A stretch of 55,899 nt of DNA, taken from contig CACLNZ010000007.1 in assembly GCA_902608415.1 (NCBI GenBank), positions 1 to 55,899 of the forward strand. Reading direction: 5' to 3'. The notes under the pieces are model-generated. The model made no database searches, had not been told where the DNA came from, and saw only the letters and a program-made list of their open reading frames with translations. The number at the start of each line of letters is the position of its first letter. The first letter of the stretch is position 1. Origin of the DNA: an uncultured PS1 clade bacterium (lineage in GTDB: Bacteria; Pseudomonadota; Alphaproteobacteria; MED-G09). A program made the translations under genes and the position numbers. This document shows positions 12,832 to 24,399 of the stretch, piece after piece.

Positions 12832-14031
12832 ATGAAAAAGATATTGTTAATTATAACTGGTGGTATTGCCTCATATAGAGCTCTTGATTTGATTAGAGAA
12901 ATCAAAAGATCGGGCGATGATGTGACTTGCGTAATGACAAAAAGTGCATGTGAGTTTATTCAACCAATATCCTTTGCAACATTATCAAAAAATAAAGTCT
13001 ATACAGAACTTTTTGATTTAAATAATGAATCTGAGATTGGTCATATCAACTTATCTAGAGAATCTGATTTGATTGTAATTGTTCCTGCTACAGCAAATAC
13101 CTTATATAAAATTGCTAATGGAGTTGCTGATGATTTAGCTAGCACTATTATGTTGGCTTCAAATAAACCTACATTAATAGCTCCTTCAATGAATGTAAAA
13201 ATGTGGGAAAACCAAAATACAATTGCTAATGTTTTAAAACTCAAAGAACAAGGCATTCACTTTATTGGACCTAATAAGGGTGAAATGGCATGCGGTGAAG
13301 TAGGTTATGGTAAAATGGCATCAGTTAAGGAAATAAAACAGGAAATTGATTATCTTCTTAAGCCAGGTATCTTAACTGGAAAAAGGGCTTTAGTAACATC
13401 TGGACCAACAATTGAACAAATCGACCCTGTCAGATTTATATCTAACAATTCTTCTGGAAAACAAGGGCATGCAATTGCAGATGCATTAAGAAGGCATGGA
13501 GCTGATACAAATCTAATCAGCGGACCTGTAAATATCAAAGACCCAGAAAATGTGAAGGTGACAAAAGTAAATTCTGCTGAGGAAATGTTTCATAAATGCA
13601 GGGAAAGTCTACCAGTTGATATTGCTGTATTTGCTGCTGCAGTTTCCGATTGGAAATGTTCAAATACATCTAATATTAAGATAAAGAAAACATCTGAAAA
13701 TGATGAGTTAAATCTAAATCTTGAAAAAAATCAGGATATTTTAAAGGAAATAAGTACATTAAATAAGAATAGACCTGATCTAGTGATTGGCTTTTCTCTT
13801 GAAACGGATAATCTTATTGAAACAACAAAAGAAAAATTAAAGAATAAATCTTGCAATTGGATCATTGCTAATGAACATCATAATGGTAAAGAAAGTGTTT
13901 TTGATAGTGATATGAATTCAGTAAAATTAGTTGAAAATGATAATCTTGAAGATTGGGGTTACTTAACAAAAAATGATATAGCTGAAAAACTATGCATAAA
14001 AATTTCTAAATTCTTCAATGAGGCTGCTTAG
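12832..14031 (+). CDS. coaBC: Bifunctional phosphopantothenoylcysteine decarboxylase / phosphopantothenate-cysteine ligase
   Basis: GGIASYRAL, APSMNVKMW, MACGEVGYGKM, TSGPTIEQIDPVRFISNNSSGKQG. Confidence 0.96.
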   Translation: MKKILLIITGGIASYRALDLIREIKRSGDDVTCVMTKSACEFIQPISFATLSKNKVYTELFDLNNESEIGHINLSRESDLIVIVPATANTLYKIANGVADDLASTIMLASNKPTLIAPSMNVKMWENQNTIANVLKLKEQGIHFIGPNKGEMACGEVGYGKMASVKEIKQEIDYLLKPGILTGKRALVTSGPTIEQIDPVRFISNNSSGKQGHAIADALRRHGADTNLISGPVNIKDPENVKVTKVNSAEEMFHKCRESLPVDIAVFAAAVSDWKCSNTSNIKIKKTSENDELNLNLEKNQDILKEISTLNKNRPDLVIGFSLETDNLIETTKEKLKNKSCNWIIANEHHNGKESVFDSDMNSVKLVENDNLEDWGYLTKNDIAEKLCIKISKFFNEAA

Positions 14032-14753
14032 TGGCAAATAATCATGATCTTGAAAAATATTCACGCCAAATAATTCTCCATGAAATAGGTCCCGAGGGAC
14101 AGGAAAAAATTAAAAGAGTAAGCATCCTTGTTATTGGTGCAGGTGGTTTAGGGTCTTCAGTTATACAATACTTAATTGCAGCGGGTGTTGGAAAAATTGG
14201 TATTGTGGATGATGATAAAGTTGAGCTTTCAAATCTAAATAGACAATTAATTTACAACGAGAATGATTTAGGGGAAAATAAGGTAGATGCTGCAAAAAAT
14301 TACATATCAAAATCAAATCCATCCACAAAAATAGAAACTTATAAAATACGCATAGATGAAAAGAATTTACCAAACATCATTGGTGATTATAATCTTATTG
14401 CAGATTGTTCAGATAATATAGAGACCAGATTATCCATAAATGATATATGCATTAAATATAAAAAAACCTGGGTTATGGCTGCAGTTGGAGGCTTTTTTGG
14501 ACAAATAGCTTCATTTCAATCAATTAAAAATAATGCTTCAAATTCAACATATAGAGATCTCATGAAACATAAGATCTTTGAAGAAGCGGGTTGTGATAAT
14601 ATAGGCACTATTGGATCAGTTGTAGGTACACTTGGTGGAATACAGGCTACAGAAATAATAAAACTTATAATTGGAAATAAAGAAAATTTAATAAACAAAA
14701 TTCTTATTTTTGATTTCATAACATTTAAGAGCAAGATACTAAAAATTAATTAG
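14031..14753 (+). CDS. HesA/MoeB/ThiF family E1-like adenylyltransferase
   Basis: YSRQIILHEIGPEGQ, GAGGLGSSV, LSNLNRQ, DCSDNIETR motifs; GCDNIGTIGSVVGTLGGIQATE. Confidence 0.9.
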   Translation: MANNHDLEKYSRQIILHEIGPEGQEKIKRVSILVIGAGGLGSSVIQYLIAAGVGKIGIVDDDKVELSNLNRQLIYNENDLGENKVDAAKNYISKSNPSTKIETYKIRIDEKNLPNIIGDYNLIADCSDNIETRLSINDICIKYKKTWVMAAVGGFFGQIASFQSIKNNASNSTYRDLMKHKIFEEAGCDNIGTIGSVVGTLGGIQATEIIKLIIGNKENLINKILIFDFITFKSKILKIN

Positions 14754-14764
14754 ATATAAATAAA

Positions 14765-15253
14765 ATGAATAACGCAATTAAAGGTAAAAAAATAAATTAT
14801 TTAGTCTGGTTATTTTTTTTATCATTAAGTGTTTCGTTTTCGTTTTCTATTTTTTCACAAGTGACATCTATTGAATGGTTGTCCTTAAAGTATAATAAAA
14901 CTTATCTTCGTTCAGGTCCTTCAAAACAAAATAAGGTTTTATGGACTTATAAAATAAAGGGTTTGCCAATTAAAGTTATAAGAAAAAAAGGTGACTGGTA
15001 TGAGGTAGAGATGCCTGAAAAAATTACAGGATGGATAAGTTCTACACAAATTTCATTTAAGAGAAGAGTGCTTGTAATTACCGATGAGTTAATAAACATA
15101 AGAAAAAAGGAAGAAAACTCATCAAAAGTAATTGCAAAAGTAGGTAAAAATGTAGTCGGTGAATTAATAAGTTGTCAAAAAAAAATGTGCAAAGTTGACT
15201 ACTATAAAATTGAAGGTTTTGTTGAAAAAAAATTCTTATGGGGAACTGATTAA
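14765..15253 (+). CDS. Secreted bacterial SH3-domain protein
   Basis: Signal-peptide-like N-terminus; two SH3-like repeats (LRSGPSKQNKVLW...GDWYEVEM..GWI; INIRKKEENSSKVIAKV...CKVDYYKIEGFVEKKFLWG). Confidence 0.8.
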   Translation: MNNAIKGKKINYLVWLFFLSLSVSFSFSIFSQVTSIEWLSLKYNKTYLRSGPSKQNKVLWTYKIKGLPIKVIRKKGDWYEVEMPEKITGWISSTQISFKRRVLVITDELINIRKKEENSSKVIAKVGKNVVGELISCQKKMCKVDYYKIEGFVEKKFLWGTD

Positions 15254-15256
15254 TCT

Positions 15257-15280
15257 GTGGAGCCAAAAAATTGGCTCCAC
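15257..15280. terminator. Perfect hairpin between convergent SH3 gene and katG (candidate bidirectional terminator without U-tract)
   Basis: GTGGAGCCAA-AAAA-TTGGCTCCAC, 10-bp perfect arms. Confidence 0.6.
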
Positions 15281-15293
15281 CAATATAATAAAA

Positions 15294-17435
<2,142 letters not shown>

Positions 17436-17461
17436 TTAATTCTCCAAACATATTTATTAAT

Positions 17462-17854
17462 CTAAACCTTAATTAGAATCTCAATATTTTTAACATCATC
17501 TTTTTTTATTTTCTTAGGTAATGATATATTGATATCTTTAGGTTCAATATCATAAAGTCTGGATTCTTTTGTATCATAAATATGATAATGATCTGAGGTA
17601 TTTGTATCAAACCAAGAGCGATCATCATCTATCATTACTTTTGAGATTAAGCCTTTTGAATAAAAATCATTTAAAACATTGTAAATTGTACCAGCTGATA
17701 TTTTAATTCCATTTTTAGAACATTTCTTCTCAACAATTTCTGCTGAAAAATGCCAATTTGCACTTGAAAATAGAATATCAAAGATAGCAATTCTTTGATT
17801 TGTTGGCCTCAAATTATTTTGTCTTAATATATTTCTGATTTTTTCGTAGGGCAT
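17462..17854 (-). CDS. irr: Fur-superfamily regulator, Irr type
   Basis: LRPTNQRIAI, SAGTIYNVLNDFYSKGLI, DRSWFDTNTSDHYHIY (Irr-like); no CxxC zinc motifs; next to fabA as in other alphaproteobacteria. Confidence 0.85.
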   Translation of the reverse strand: MPYEKIRNILRQNNLRPTNQRIAIFDILFSSANWHFSAEIVEKKCSKNGIKISAGTIYNVLNDFYSKGLISKVMIDDDRSWFDTNTSDHYHIYDTKESRLYDIEPKDINISLPKKIKKDDVKNIEILIKV

Positions 17855-17877
17855 AATTATATTTACCTTTTTACCAG

Positions 17878-17894
17878 TTTAGAGTCAATTTAAA
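17878..17894. promoter_or_regulatory. Iron-control-element-like (Irr box-like) imperfect palindrome
   Basis: TTTAGAGTCAATTTAAA in the irr/fabA divergent region; compare with ICE consensus TTTAGAA(Y)N(R)TTCTAAA from memory. Confidence 0.4.
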
Positions 17895-17960
17895 GTAGAA
17901 AAAAAATCTTTTTCTTACCATGCAAGTATTAATATGATAAAGGACTGAATTAGGAATAAA

Positions 17961-18461
17961 ATGGAACAAAAAAATAATTATAATTATGAAGACCTCATAA
18001 GTTGTGCAAAAGGTGAGTTATTTGGATCTGGTAATGCACAATTACCAATGCCACCTATGCTTATGTTTGATAAGATAACAAATATATCTTCAGAGGGCGG
18101 TTCTAAAAATAAAGGCATTATCAAAGCTGAAATGGAAATAAAACCAGATTTATGGTTTTTTGATTGCCATTTTATTGATGACCCTGTTATGCCTGGCTGT
18201 TTAGGTTTGGACGCTATGTGGCAATTACTTGGGTTTTATCTTGGTTGGCTTGGTGAAAAAGGAAGAGGAAGAGCAATATCCGTTGGAAATGTAAAATTTT
18301 CAGGAATGATTTTACCTCAAACAAAGAAACTAGAATATAATATTAATTTGAAAAGAGTTTTGACAAGTAAGTTAGTTTTAGGAATTGCCGATGGTATATT
18401 GTCAGCAGATGGCGAACCAATATATGAAGCAAGTGATTTAAGGGTAGCATTGTTTTCATAG
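17961..18461 (+). CDS. fabA: 3-hydroxydecanoyl-ACP dehydratase/isomerase
   Basis: [27 protein letters not shown]. Confidence 0.97.
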   Translation: MEQKNNYNYEDLISCAKGELFGSGNAQLPMPPMLMFDKITNISSEGGSKNKGIIKAEMEIKPDLWFFDCHFIDDPVMPGCLGLDAMWQLLGFYLGWLGEKGRGRAISVGNVKFSGMILPQTKKLEYNINLKRVLTSKLVLGIADGILSADGEPIYEASDLRVALFS

Positions 18462-18477
18462 AAAAGAGGGATAAAAC

Positions 18478-19695
18478 ATGAGACGTGTAGTAGTAACAGG
18501 TATGGGTATTGTATCTTGTATAGGAAACAATACTCAAGAGGTACTTTCAAGTCTACGTGAAGGAAAATCAGGAATATCTAGGTCTGAAGAACATGTAGAT
18601 TTGGGTTTCAGAAGTCAAATATATGGTAAGCCTAATCTTGATCCTGAGGAGTATTTAGATAAAAAGATAAGAAGATTTATGGGAATGGGTGCAGCATGGA
18701 ATTATATTTCTATGCAGCAAGCAATCGAAGATGCTGGTTTAGAAGAAAAAGATATTATAAATGAAAAAACAGGCATCATAATGGGCTCTGGAGGGCCTTC
18801 AACAAAAACACTTGTTGAATCAGCTGATATAACTAGGGAAAAGGGACCAAAAAGAGTCGGACCTTTTGCTGTTCCTAAAGCTATGTCGTCAACTAATTCA
18901 GCAACCTTAGCTACACCATTTGGAATCAAAGGAATTAATTATTCAATTTCCTCAGCATGCGCAACTTCTTCGCATTGCATTGGCAATGCTTACGAACTTA
19001 TTCAGTTTGGAAAACAAGACACAATGTTTGCAGGTGGAGGTGAAGAACTAAATTGGGCTTTGTCTGTCCTTTTTGATGCAATGGGAGCAATGTCATCAAA
19101 ATATAATGATAATCCTTCTACTTCAAGTAGAGCTTACGATAAGGATAGAGATGGTTTTGTTATTGCTGGTGGCGCAGGCGTTCTTGTTCTTGAAGAAATG
19201 GAAAAAGCCAAAGCCAGGGGAGCAAAAATTTATGCTGAGATTGTTGGATATGGAGCAACATCTGATGGGCATGATATGGTTCAACCTTCAGGAGAAGGGG
19301 CTGTCAGATGTATGAAAATGTCCATGGAAAATATTGGTTGTGAAATTGATTATATCAATCCACATGCAACATCAACACCTATTGGTGATGAAAAAGAGGT
19401 TGAGGCCATAAGAGAGACATTTGGGAGTAAAATTCCTAATATAAGCGCTACAAAATCTTTGACTGGTCATAGTCTTGGTGCAGCTGGGGTTCAAGAAGCT
19501 ATATACTCTCTATTAATGATGCAAAATGATTTTATTGCAAAATCTGCCAACATCAAAAATATTGATCCTAAATTTGAGGACTTACCAATTAATCAAGAAA
19601 GGATTGATAATGCAAATATAGGGTGTTTATTATCTAACAGTTTTGGTTTTGGCGGAACTAATGCTTCATTAGTTTTTAAAAATCCAAATTTATAA
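18478..19695 (+). CDS. fabB: 3-oxoacyl-ACP synthase I
   Basis: [14 protein letters not shown] active site, [36 protein letters not shown]. Confidence 0.97.
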   Translation: MRRVVVTGMGIVSCIGNNTQEVLSSLREGKSGISRSEEHVDLGFRSQIYGKPNLDPEEYLDKKIRRFMGMGAAWNYISMQQAIEDAGLEEKDIINEKTGIIMGSGGPSTKTLVESADITREKGPKRVGPFAVPKAMSSTNSATLATPFGIKGINYSISSACATSSHCIGNAYELIQFGKQDTMFAGGGEELNWALSVLFDAMGAMSSKYNDNPSTSSRAYDKDRDGFVIAGGAGVLVLEEMEKAKARGAKIYAEIVGYGATSDGHDMVQPSGEGAVRCMKMSMENIGCEIDYINPHATSTPIGDEKEVEAIRETFGSKIPNISATKSLTGHSLGAAGVQEAIYSLLMMQNDFIAKSANIKNIDPKFEDLPINQERIDNANIGCLLSNSFGFGGTNASLVFKNPNL

Positions 19696-19715
19696 ATAAT
19701 AGAAATTTAACAATT

Positions 19716-20513
19716 ATGAATGACCAAATAATGAAAGGAAAAAGGGGATTAATAATGGGAGTGGCAAATGACCATTCTTTAGCCTGGGGTATTGCAAATA
19801 AACTTCATCAAAATGGCGCAGATCTGGCTTTCACATATCAGGGAGAAACCTTTAAAAAAAGAGTTGAGCCTTTGGCAGATTCAATTAATTGCATAGATAA
19901 TTTAATTGATTGTGATGTTCTAAATGAAAATGAATTAGTTGATGCTTTTGACTTTATCAAAAATAAATGGGGACAAATAGATTTTATTGTTCATTCAATT
20001 GCGCATTCAGATAAAAATGAACTTAATGGAAAATATATTAATACATCCCGAGAAAACTTTCTCAAAACTCTTGAAATTTCATGTTTTTCTTTAACTAATA
20101 TTACTAAGATTTTTGAACCTATAATAAGTGATAATGGTTCAATTCTAACACTAACTTATAGTGGTTCTGAAAGAGTAATACCAAATTATAATGTTATGGG
20201 TGTTGCCAAAGCTGCATTGGAATCATCAGTCCGATATCTTGCTGTAGATTTAGGTGAAAGAGGAATAAGGATAAATGCACTATCAGCTGGTATGATGAGA
20301 ACTCTTGCCGGTTCAGCAGTCAAAAATGCCAGAAGTATGTTTAAATTTGCTGAAAAACATAAACCATTAAAAGATATTCCTCTTAATTTGGATGATATTG
20401 GTTCATCTGGTCTTTATTTAGTATCGGATCTCTCAAGAGGAGTAACGGGTGAAATACATTATGTAGATCAAGGTTACAATGTTATAGGAATGCCTAAGAC
20501 TGACGATCTTTAA
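19716..20513 (+). CDS. fabI: Enoyl-ACP reductase (NADH)
   Basis: [34 protein letters not shown] motif. Confidence 0.96.
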   Translation: MNDQIMKGKRGLIMGVANDHSLAWGIANKLHQNGADLAFTYQGETFKKRVEPLADSINCIDNLIDCDVLNENELVDAFDFIKNKWGQIDFIVHSIAHSDKNELNGKYINTSRENFLKTLEISCFSLTNITKIFEPIISDNGSILTLTYSGSERVIPNYNVMGVAKAALESSVRYLAVDLGERGIRINALSAGMMRTLAGSAVKNARSMFKFAEKHKPLKDIPLNLDDIGSSGLYLVSDLSRGVTGEIHYVDQGYNVIGMPKTDDL

Positions 20514-22711
20514 GAATCTTCTTTTTTAGTATCAGTATCCTCTTTTTTATTCTCTTTTTTGTTCTCTTTTTTATTCTCTTTTTTATTCTCTTTTTTATCT
20601 TCGTTAACTGATTCTTCTCCTGTTTCTTGATCAATATTCTTCATAGATAACTTTACTTTTCCTCGATCAAAACCAACAAATTTAACTTTGACTATATCTC
20701 CTTCACTAACAACATCTGTAACTTTATTAACTCTTTCAGTAGACAATTGTGAAATATGAACAAGACCATCCTTCTTTCCAAAGAAGTTTACAAAAGCACC
20801 AAAGTCCATAATTTTTACAACTTTTCCTTCATAGATTATCCCTACTTCTGGTTCAGCAACAATTGAATTAATCATTTCTAAAGCTTTTTCTATGGCCTCG
20901 GCGTTATTTGAAGCAATTTTAACAATACCGTCATCATTAATATCTACTACTGCTCCACTCTCTTCGACAATTTCTCTTATAACTTTTCCACCAGCACCAA
21001 TTACTTCTCTAATCTTATCTGTAGGAACATTTATTGTTTCAATTCTTGGAGCATTAGAATTAACTGTATCTCTAGCCTTATCAAGAGCCTTGGCCATTTC
21101 TCCAAGAATATGAATTCTTCCATTTTTTGCCTGCGATAAGGCAGTTTCCATTATATCTTTGGTAATTCCAGTAATTTTGATGTCCATTTGCAAAGAAGTA
21201 ATCCCATCATTTGTTCCAGCAACTTTAAAATCCATATCTCCGAGATGATCCTCATCTCCAAGAATATCAGATAAAACAGCAACTCTATCATCTTCTTTAA
21301 TTAGACCCATGGCTATACCAGCCACTGGTTTTGACAACGGTATTCCGGCATCCATCATAGCCAAAGAAGATCCGCAAACAGTAGCCATAGATGAAGATCC
21401 ATTTGATTCAGTTATTTCAGAAACAAGTCTTATTGTATAAGGGAAGGCATCATATTCAGGCATTACTGCTTTAAGAGCTCTCCATGCTAATTTACCATGA
21501 CCTATCTCCCTTCTCCCAGTAAAACCAGTTCTTCCTGTTTCACCAACTGAATAAGGAGGAAAATTATAATGAAGCATAAATCGTTCTTTATAGGTTTCAT
21601 CTAATCCATCAACAAATTTTTCATCAACACCTGTTCCAAGGGTTGTAACGACTAAGGCCTGAGTTTCACCTCTTGTGAAGAGCGCTGAACCATGAGTAAG
21701 GGGTAAAATACTAACATCAGATTGAATAGGCCTGACTGTTTCTAGATCACGACCATCAATTCTTTCACCGGTATCTAAGATATTATTTCTAACAATGTTT
21801 TTTTCAATTGTTTTAAATGCTGATGATATTGTTGATTCATTATGATCTTCATCTTCATCATCATCTGAAACTAATTCAGATATAAGATTCTTTTTTATCT
21901 CAGCAATTTTTTCAGTTCTCTTTTGTTTATCTGCTTCCTTGTATGCTTTTGATAAATCATCTTTGATAGCTGAACTTACTTTATTCTCAATATCGGATAT
22001 ATCCTTTTTTTCAAATTCTCTAGGCTCTTTTGCTGCCTTTTCAGCTAAACTAATTATAGCATCAATAATTTGAACAAAGTTCTCTTGTCCAAAAGTAACC
22101 GCTCCTAACATTTGTTCTTCAGATAACTCTTTAGCCTCAGATTCTACCATTAAAACAGCATCTTTTGTTCCGGCAACTACCAGGTCAAGATCAGAAGTCT
22201 CCGTTTCTTCTTTTGTAGGATTTAATATATATTCACCATCTTTGAGGCCAACCCTTGCTGCGCCAATTGGACCCATAAAAGGAACGCCTGATAAGGTTAA
22301 AGCTGCTGAACATGCTATTAATGCAACTATATCTGCATCATTTTCAGTATCATAACTTATTACTGTAGCAATAACTTGTGTTTCACATTTAAAGCCATCA
22401 GCAAATAAAGGCCTTATAGGTCTATCTATTAATCTTGAAACTAATGTTTCTTTCTCTGAAGGCCTACCTTCTCTTTTAAAAAAACCACCAGGTATTTTAC
22501 CTGCTGCATAACCTTTTTCTTGGTAATTTACTGTTAAAGGAAAGAAGTCTAAACCTTTCTTTTCTTCTCTATCAGCAACAACTGTAGCTAAAACTGATGT
22601 TCCACCGTATGTAGCTATAACTGAACCATGTGCCTGTCTAGCAACCCTCCCAGTTTCAATTGTTAATTTTTTTCCACCCCATTCTAAAACTTCATTTTGA
22701 ATATCAAACAT
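20510..22711 (-). CDS. pnp: Polynucleotide phosphorylase
   Basis: Two RNase PH domains, KH ([12 protein letters not shown]), S1 domain, repetitive KKEN C-terminal tail. Confidence 0.97.
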   Translation of the reverse strand: MFDIQNEVLEWGGKKLTIETGRVARQAHGSVIATYGGTSVLATVVADREEKKGLDFFPLTVNYQEKGYAAGKIPGGFFKREGRPSEKETLVSRLIDRPIRPLFADGFKCETQVIATVISYDTENDADIVALIACSAALTLSGVPFMGPIGAARVGLKDGEYILNPTKEETETSDLDLVVAGTKDAVLMVESEAKELSEEQMLGAVTFGQENFVQIIDAIISLAEKAAKEPREFEKKDISDIENKVSSAIKDDLSKAYKEADKQKRTEKIAEIKKNLISELVSDDDEDEDHNESTISSAFKTIEKNIVRNNILDTGERIDGRDLETVRPIQSDVSILPLTHGSALFTRGETQALVVTTLGTGVDEKFVDGLDETYKERFMLHYNFPPYSVGETGRTGFTGRREIGHGKLAWRALKAVMPEYDAFPYTIRLVSEITESNGSSSMATVCGSSLAMMDAGIPLSKPVAGIAMGLIKEDDRVAVLSDILGDEDHLGDMDFKVAGTNDGITSLQMDIKITGITKDIMETALSQAKNGRIHILGEMAKALDKARDTVNSNAPRIETINVPTDKIREVIGAGGKVIREIVEESGAVVDINDDGIVKIASNNAEAIEKALEMINSIVAEPEVGIIYEGKVVKIMDFGAFVNFFGKKDGLVHISQLSTERVNKVTDVVSEGDIVKVKFVGFDRGKVKLSMKNIDQETGEESVNEDKKENKKENKKENKKENKKEDTDTKKEDS
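20539..20600. repeat. 12-bp tandem repeat encoding KKEN repeats in the Pnp C-terminal tail
   Basis: tcttttttat tctcttttttgt tctcttttttat tctcttttttat tctcttttttat; about 5 near-identical units. Confidence 0.85.
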
Positions 22712-22773
22712 TTTATTACATACTTCCTATATTGATTTTGATAGATTTGAAACGTGCATTCTTTAAGAATAAA

Positions 22774-23046
22774 TTATCTTCTTAGCCCAAGACGCTTAAT
22801 AAGATCTTCATATCGAGGTTCGTTTTTAGACTTTACATAGTCTAACATCTTTCTTCTTAGATTAACTAGCTTGAGTAAGCCCTGTCTTGAATGAATATCT
22901 TTTTTGTGATCTTTAAAGTGCTCAGTAAGATTCTTAATTCTTTCTGTCAATACAGCTACTTGAACTTCAGGCGATCCAGTATCGCCTTCAACAGTAGCAA
23001 AATCCTTAATAATTTCCTTTTTTCTATCTGCATTAATCGACATCAA
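22774..23046 (-). CDS. rpsO: 30S ribosomal protein S15
   Basis: [17 protein letters not shown]...[21 protein letters not shown]. Confidence 0.97.
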   Translation of the reverse strand: MMSINADRKKEIIKDFATVEGDTGSPEVQVAVLTERIKNLTEHFKDHKKDIHSRQGLLKLVNLRRKMLDYVKSKNEPRYEDLIKRLGLRR

Positions 23047-24005
23047 ATACTCCTTAAATTAAAAATTTCCTCAGAAAAAACTTTCTTAGGTTTGAAAGAA
23101 TTTTCACAAACAGTGGCAAGTCCGATAGGTCTTTTATCTTTCAATAATAGAACCTCACTTCCCAGCTTGGAATTTCTATGTAAATCATCATTATAAAATG
23201 ATTGACCTTGTTGAATTCTCTTTGCCTCTTTATTGCTTATAAGTAACGCCGGGATGTCGTCCAGCACTTCACTTAAAGGAATAAGAAGATCTCCTTCAAC
23301 CATTCCAGCTGGCGCACTATGCACTAATTTTTCAATCGTTTCTAGTGAAAAAGTGTTTTCTATTGAAAAAGGTCCTAATTCATACCTTTCAAGACTACTA
23401 ATTACTCCTAAAGCGCCCAGTTTCTCACATATATCTCTTGCTAAAGACCTAATATAAAAGCCCTTACCTACAGATGCAATAAATTCGGTTTTATCGGTTT
23501 TATGATCTAATAATATCAAGTCGTGTAATTTAACCTTTTTTTCTTTAATACAAAAATCGATACCTTGTCTTGCAAGCATGTAAGCTCTTTGACCATCAAC
23601 CTTTACAGCAGAATATTTTGGTGGTCTTTGGTAAATTTCACCTTTGAATTTACTTATTACAGCTAAAATATCTTCCTTTTTTGGTATAAAATCTGATTTT
23701 TCAATTATTTTAGCTTCAAGATCATGACTCATGGTTTTAACACCCCATAAAATTGAGAATCGATACTTCTTTTTTGAAGAAACTAAATAAGAAATAGTCT
23801 TTGTCGCATTTCCAAAAGCTATTGGTAAAATTCCTGTTGCTAGAGGGTCTAATGTTCCTGCATGACCCAATTTCTTTATGGAAAGAATTCTTCTTAATTT
23901 TCTAACTACATCAAATGAACTCATATTAGTTGGTTTATTTATACAAATCCAACCACTAGAAAAGTAATCACCATTGGATTTAATTTTATTTGATAATTGT
24001 ATCAT
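23043..24005 (-). CDS. truB: tRNA pseudouridine(55) synthase
   Basis: [34 protein letters not shown]. Confidence 0.97.
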   Translation of the reverse strand: MIQLSNKIKSNGDYFSSGWICINKPTNMSSFDVVRKLRRILSIKKLGHAGTLDPLATGILPIAFGNATKTISYLVSSKKKYRFSILWGVKTMSHDLEAKIIEKSDFIPKKEDILAVISKFKGEIYQRPPKYSAVKVDGQRAYMLARQGIDFCIKEKKVKLHDLILLDHKTDKTEFIASVGKGFYIRSLARDICEKLGALGVISSLERYELGPFSIENTFSLETIEKLVHSAPAGMVEGDLLIPLSEVLDDIPALLISNKEAKRIQQGQSFYNDDLHRNSKLGSEVLLLKDKRPIGLATVCENSFKPKKVFSEEIFNLRSI

Positions 24006-24384
24006 TTTGCACTTTTTGAGAAGAAAATAATTCGTCTAGTCTTTTAATCTCGTTAATAGTTTCATCAAAAAAAAATGATATTTCTGGTACATACTTCAAT
24101 TTTACTTTGTCCGCGATTTTTTTTCTGATTATTTTTTTTGATTCATTAAAGGACTCAATAACAATTTCTATTTTATTAGTATCGGATGGAACTATATAAA
24201 ACTTTGCATTTCTTAAATCTGGAGATACATCAACATAGGTAATAGTTATTAGAATATTATCTAATATTGGATTTTTACTCTCACCTCTTATTAGTATCTC
24301 ATTCAAAGCTGATCTTAAAAGCTCTTGAACCCTTAATTGTCTTTGAGAAACTTCTTTTTGCTGACTAGAATTTTTTTTTTTCAT
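23986..24384 (-). CDS. rbfA: Ribosome-binding factor A
   Basis: RVQELLRSALNEIL..; ITYVDVSPDLRNAKFYIVP; between truB and infB. Confidence 0.92.
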   Translation of the reverse strand: MKKKNSSQQKEVSQRQLRVQELLRSALNEILIRGESKNPILDNILITITYVDVSPDLRNAKFYIVPSDTNKIEIVIESFNESKKIIRKKIADKVKLKYVPEISFFFDETINEIKRLDELFSSQKVQNDTIIK

Positions 24385-24399
24385 TTTTTATTATAAAAA

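Noticed and set aside
18317-18550. Two overlapping minus-strand ORFs (18317-18550 and 18343-18537) opposite the fabA/fabB junction
   Set aside because: Both lie opposite clearly coding fabA and fabB; no domain.
20539-20600. 12-bp repeat considered as a CRISPR or intergenic repeat
   Set aside because: It is in frame within pnp, has no spacers, and encodes a KKEN tail.
22760-22772. ATTCTTTAAGAAT palindrome between rpsO and pnp as a terminator
   Set aside because: Short AT-only stem expected by chance; no U-tract.
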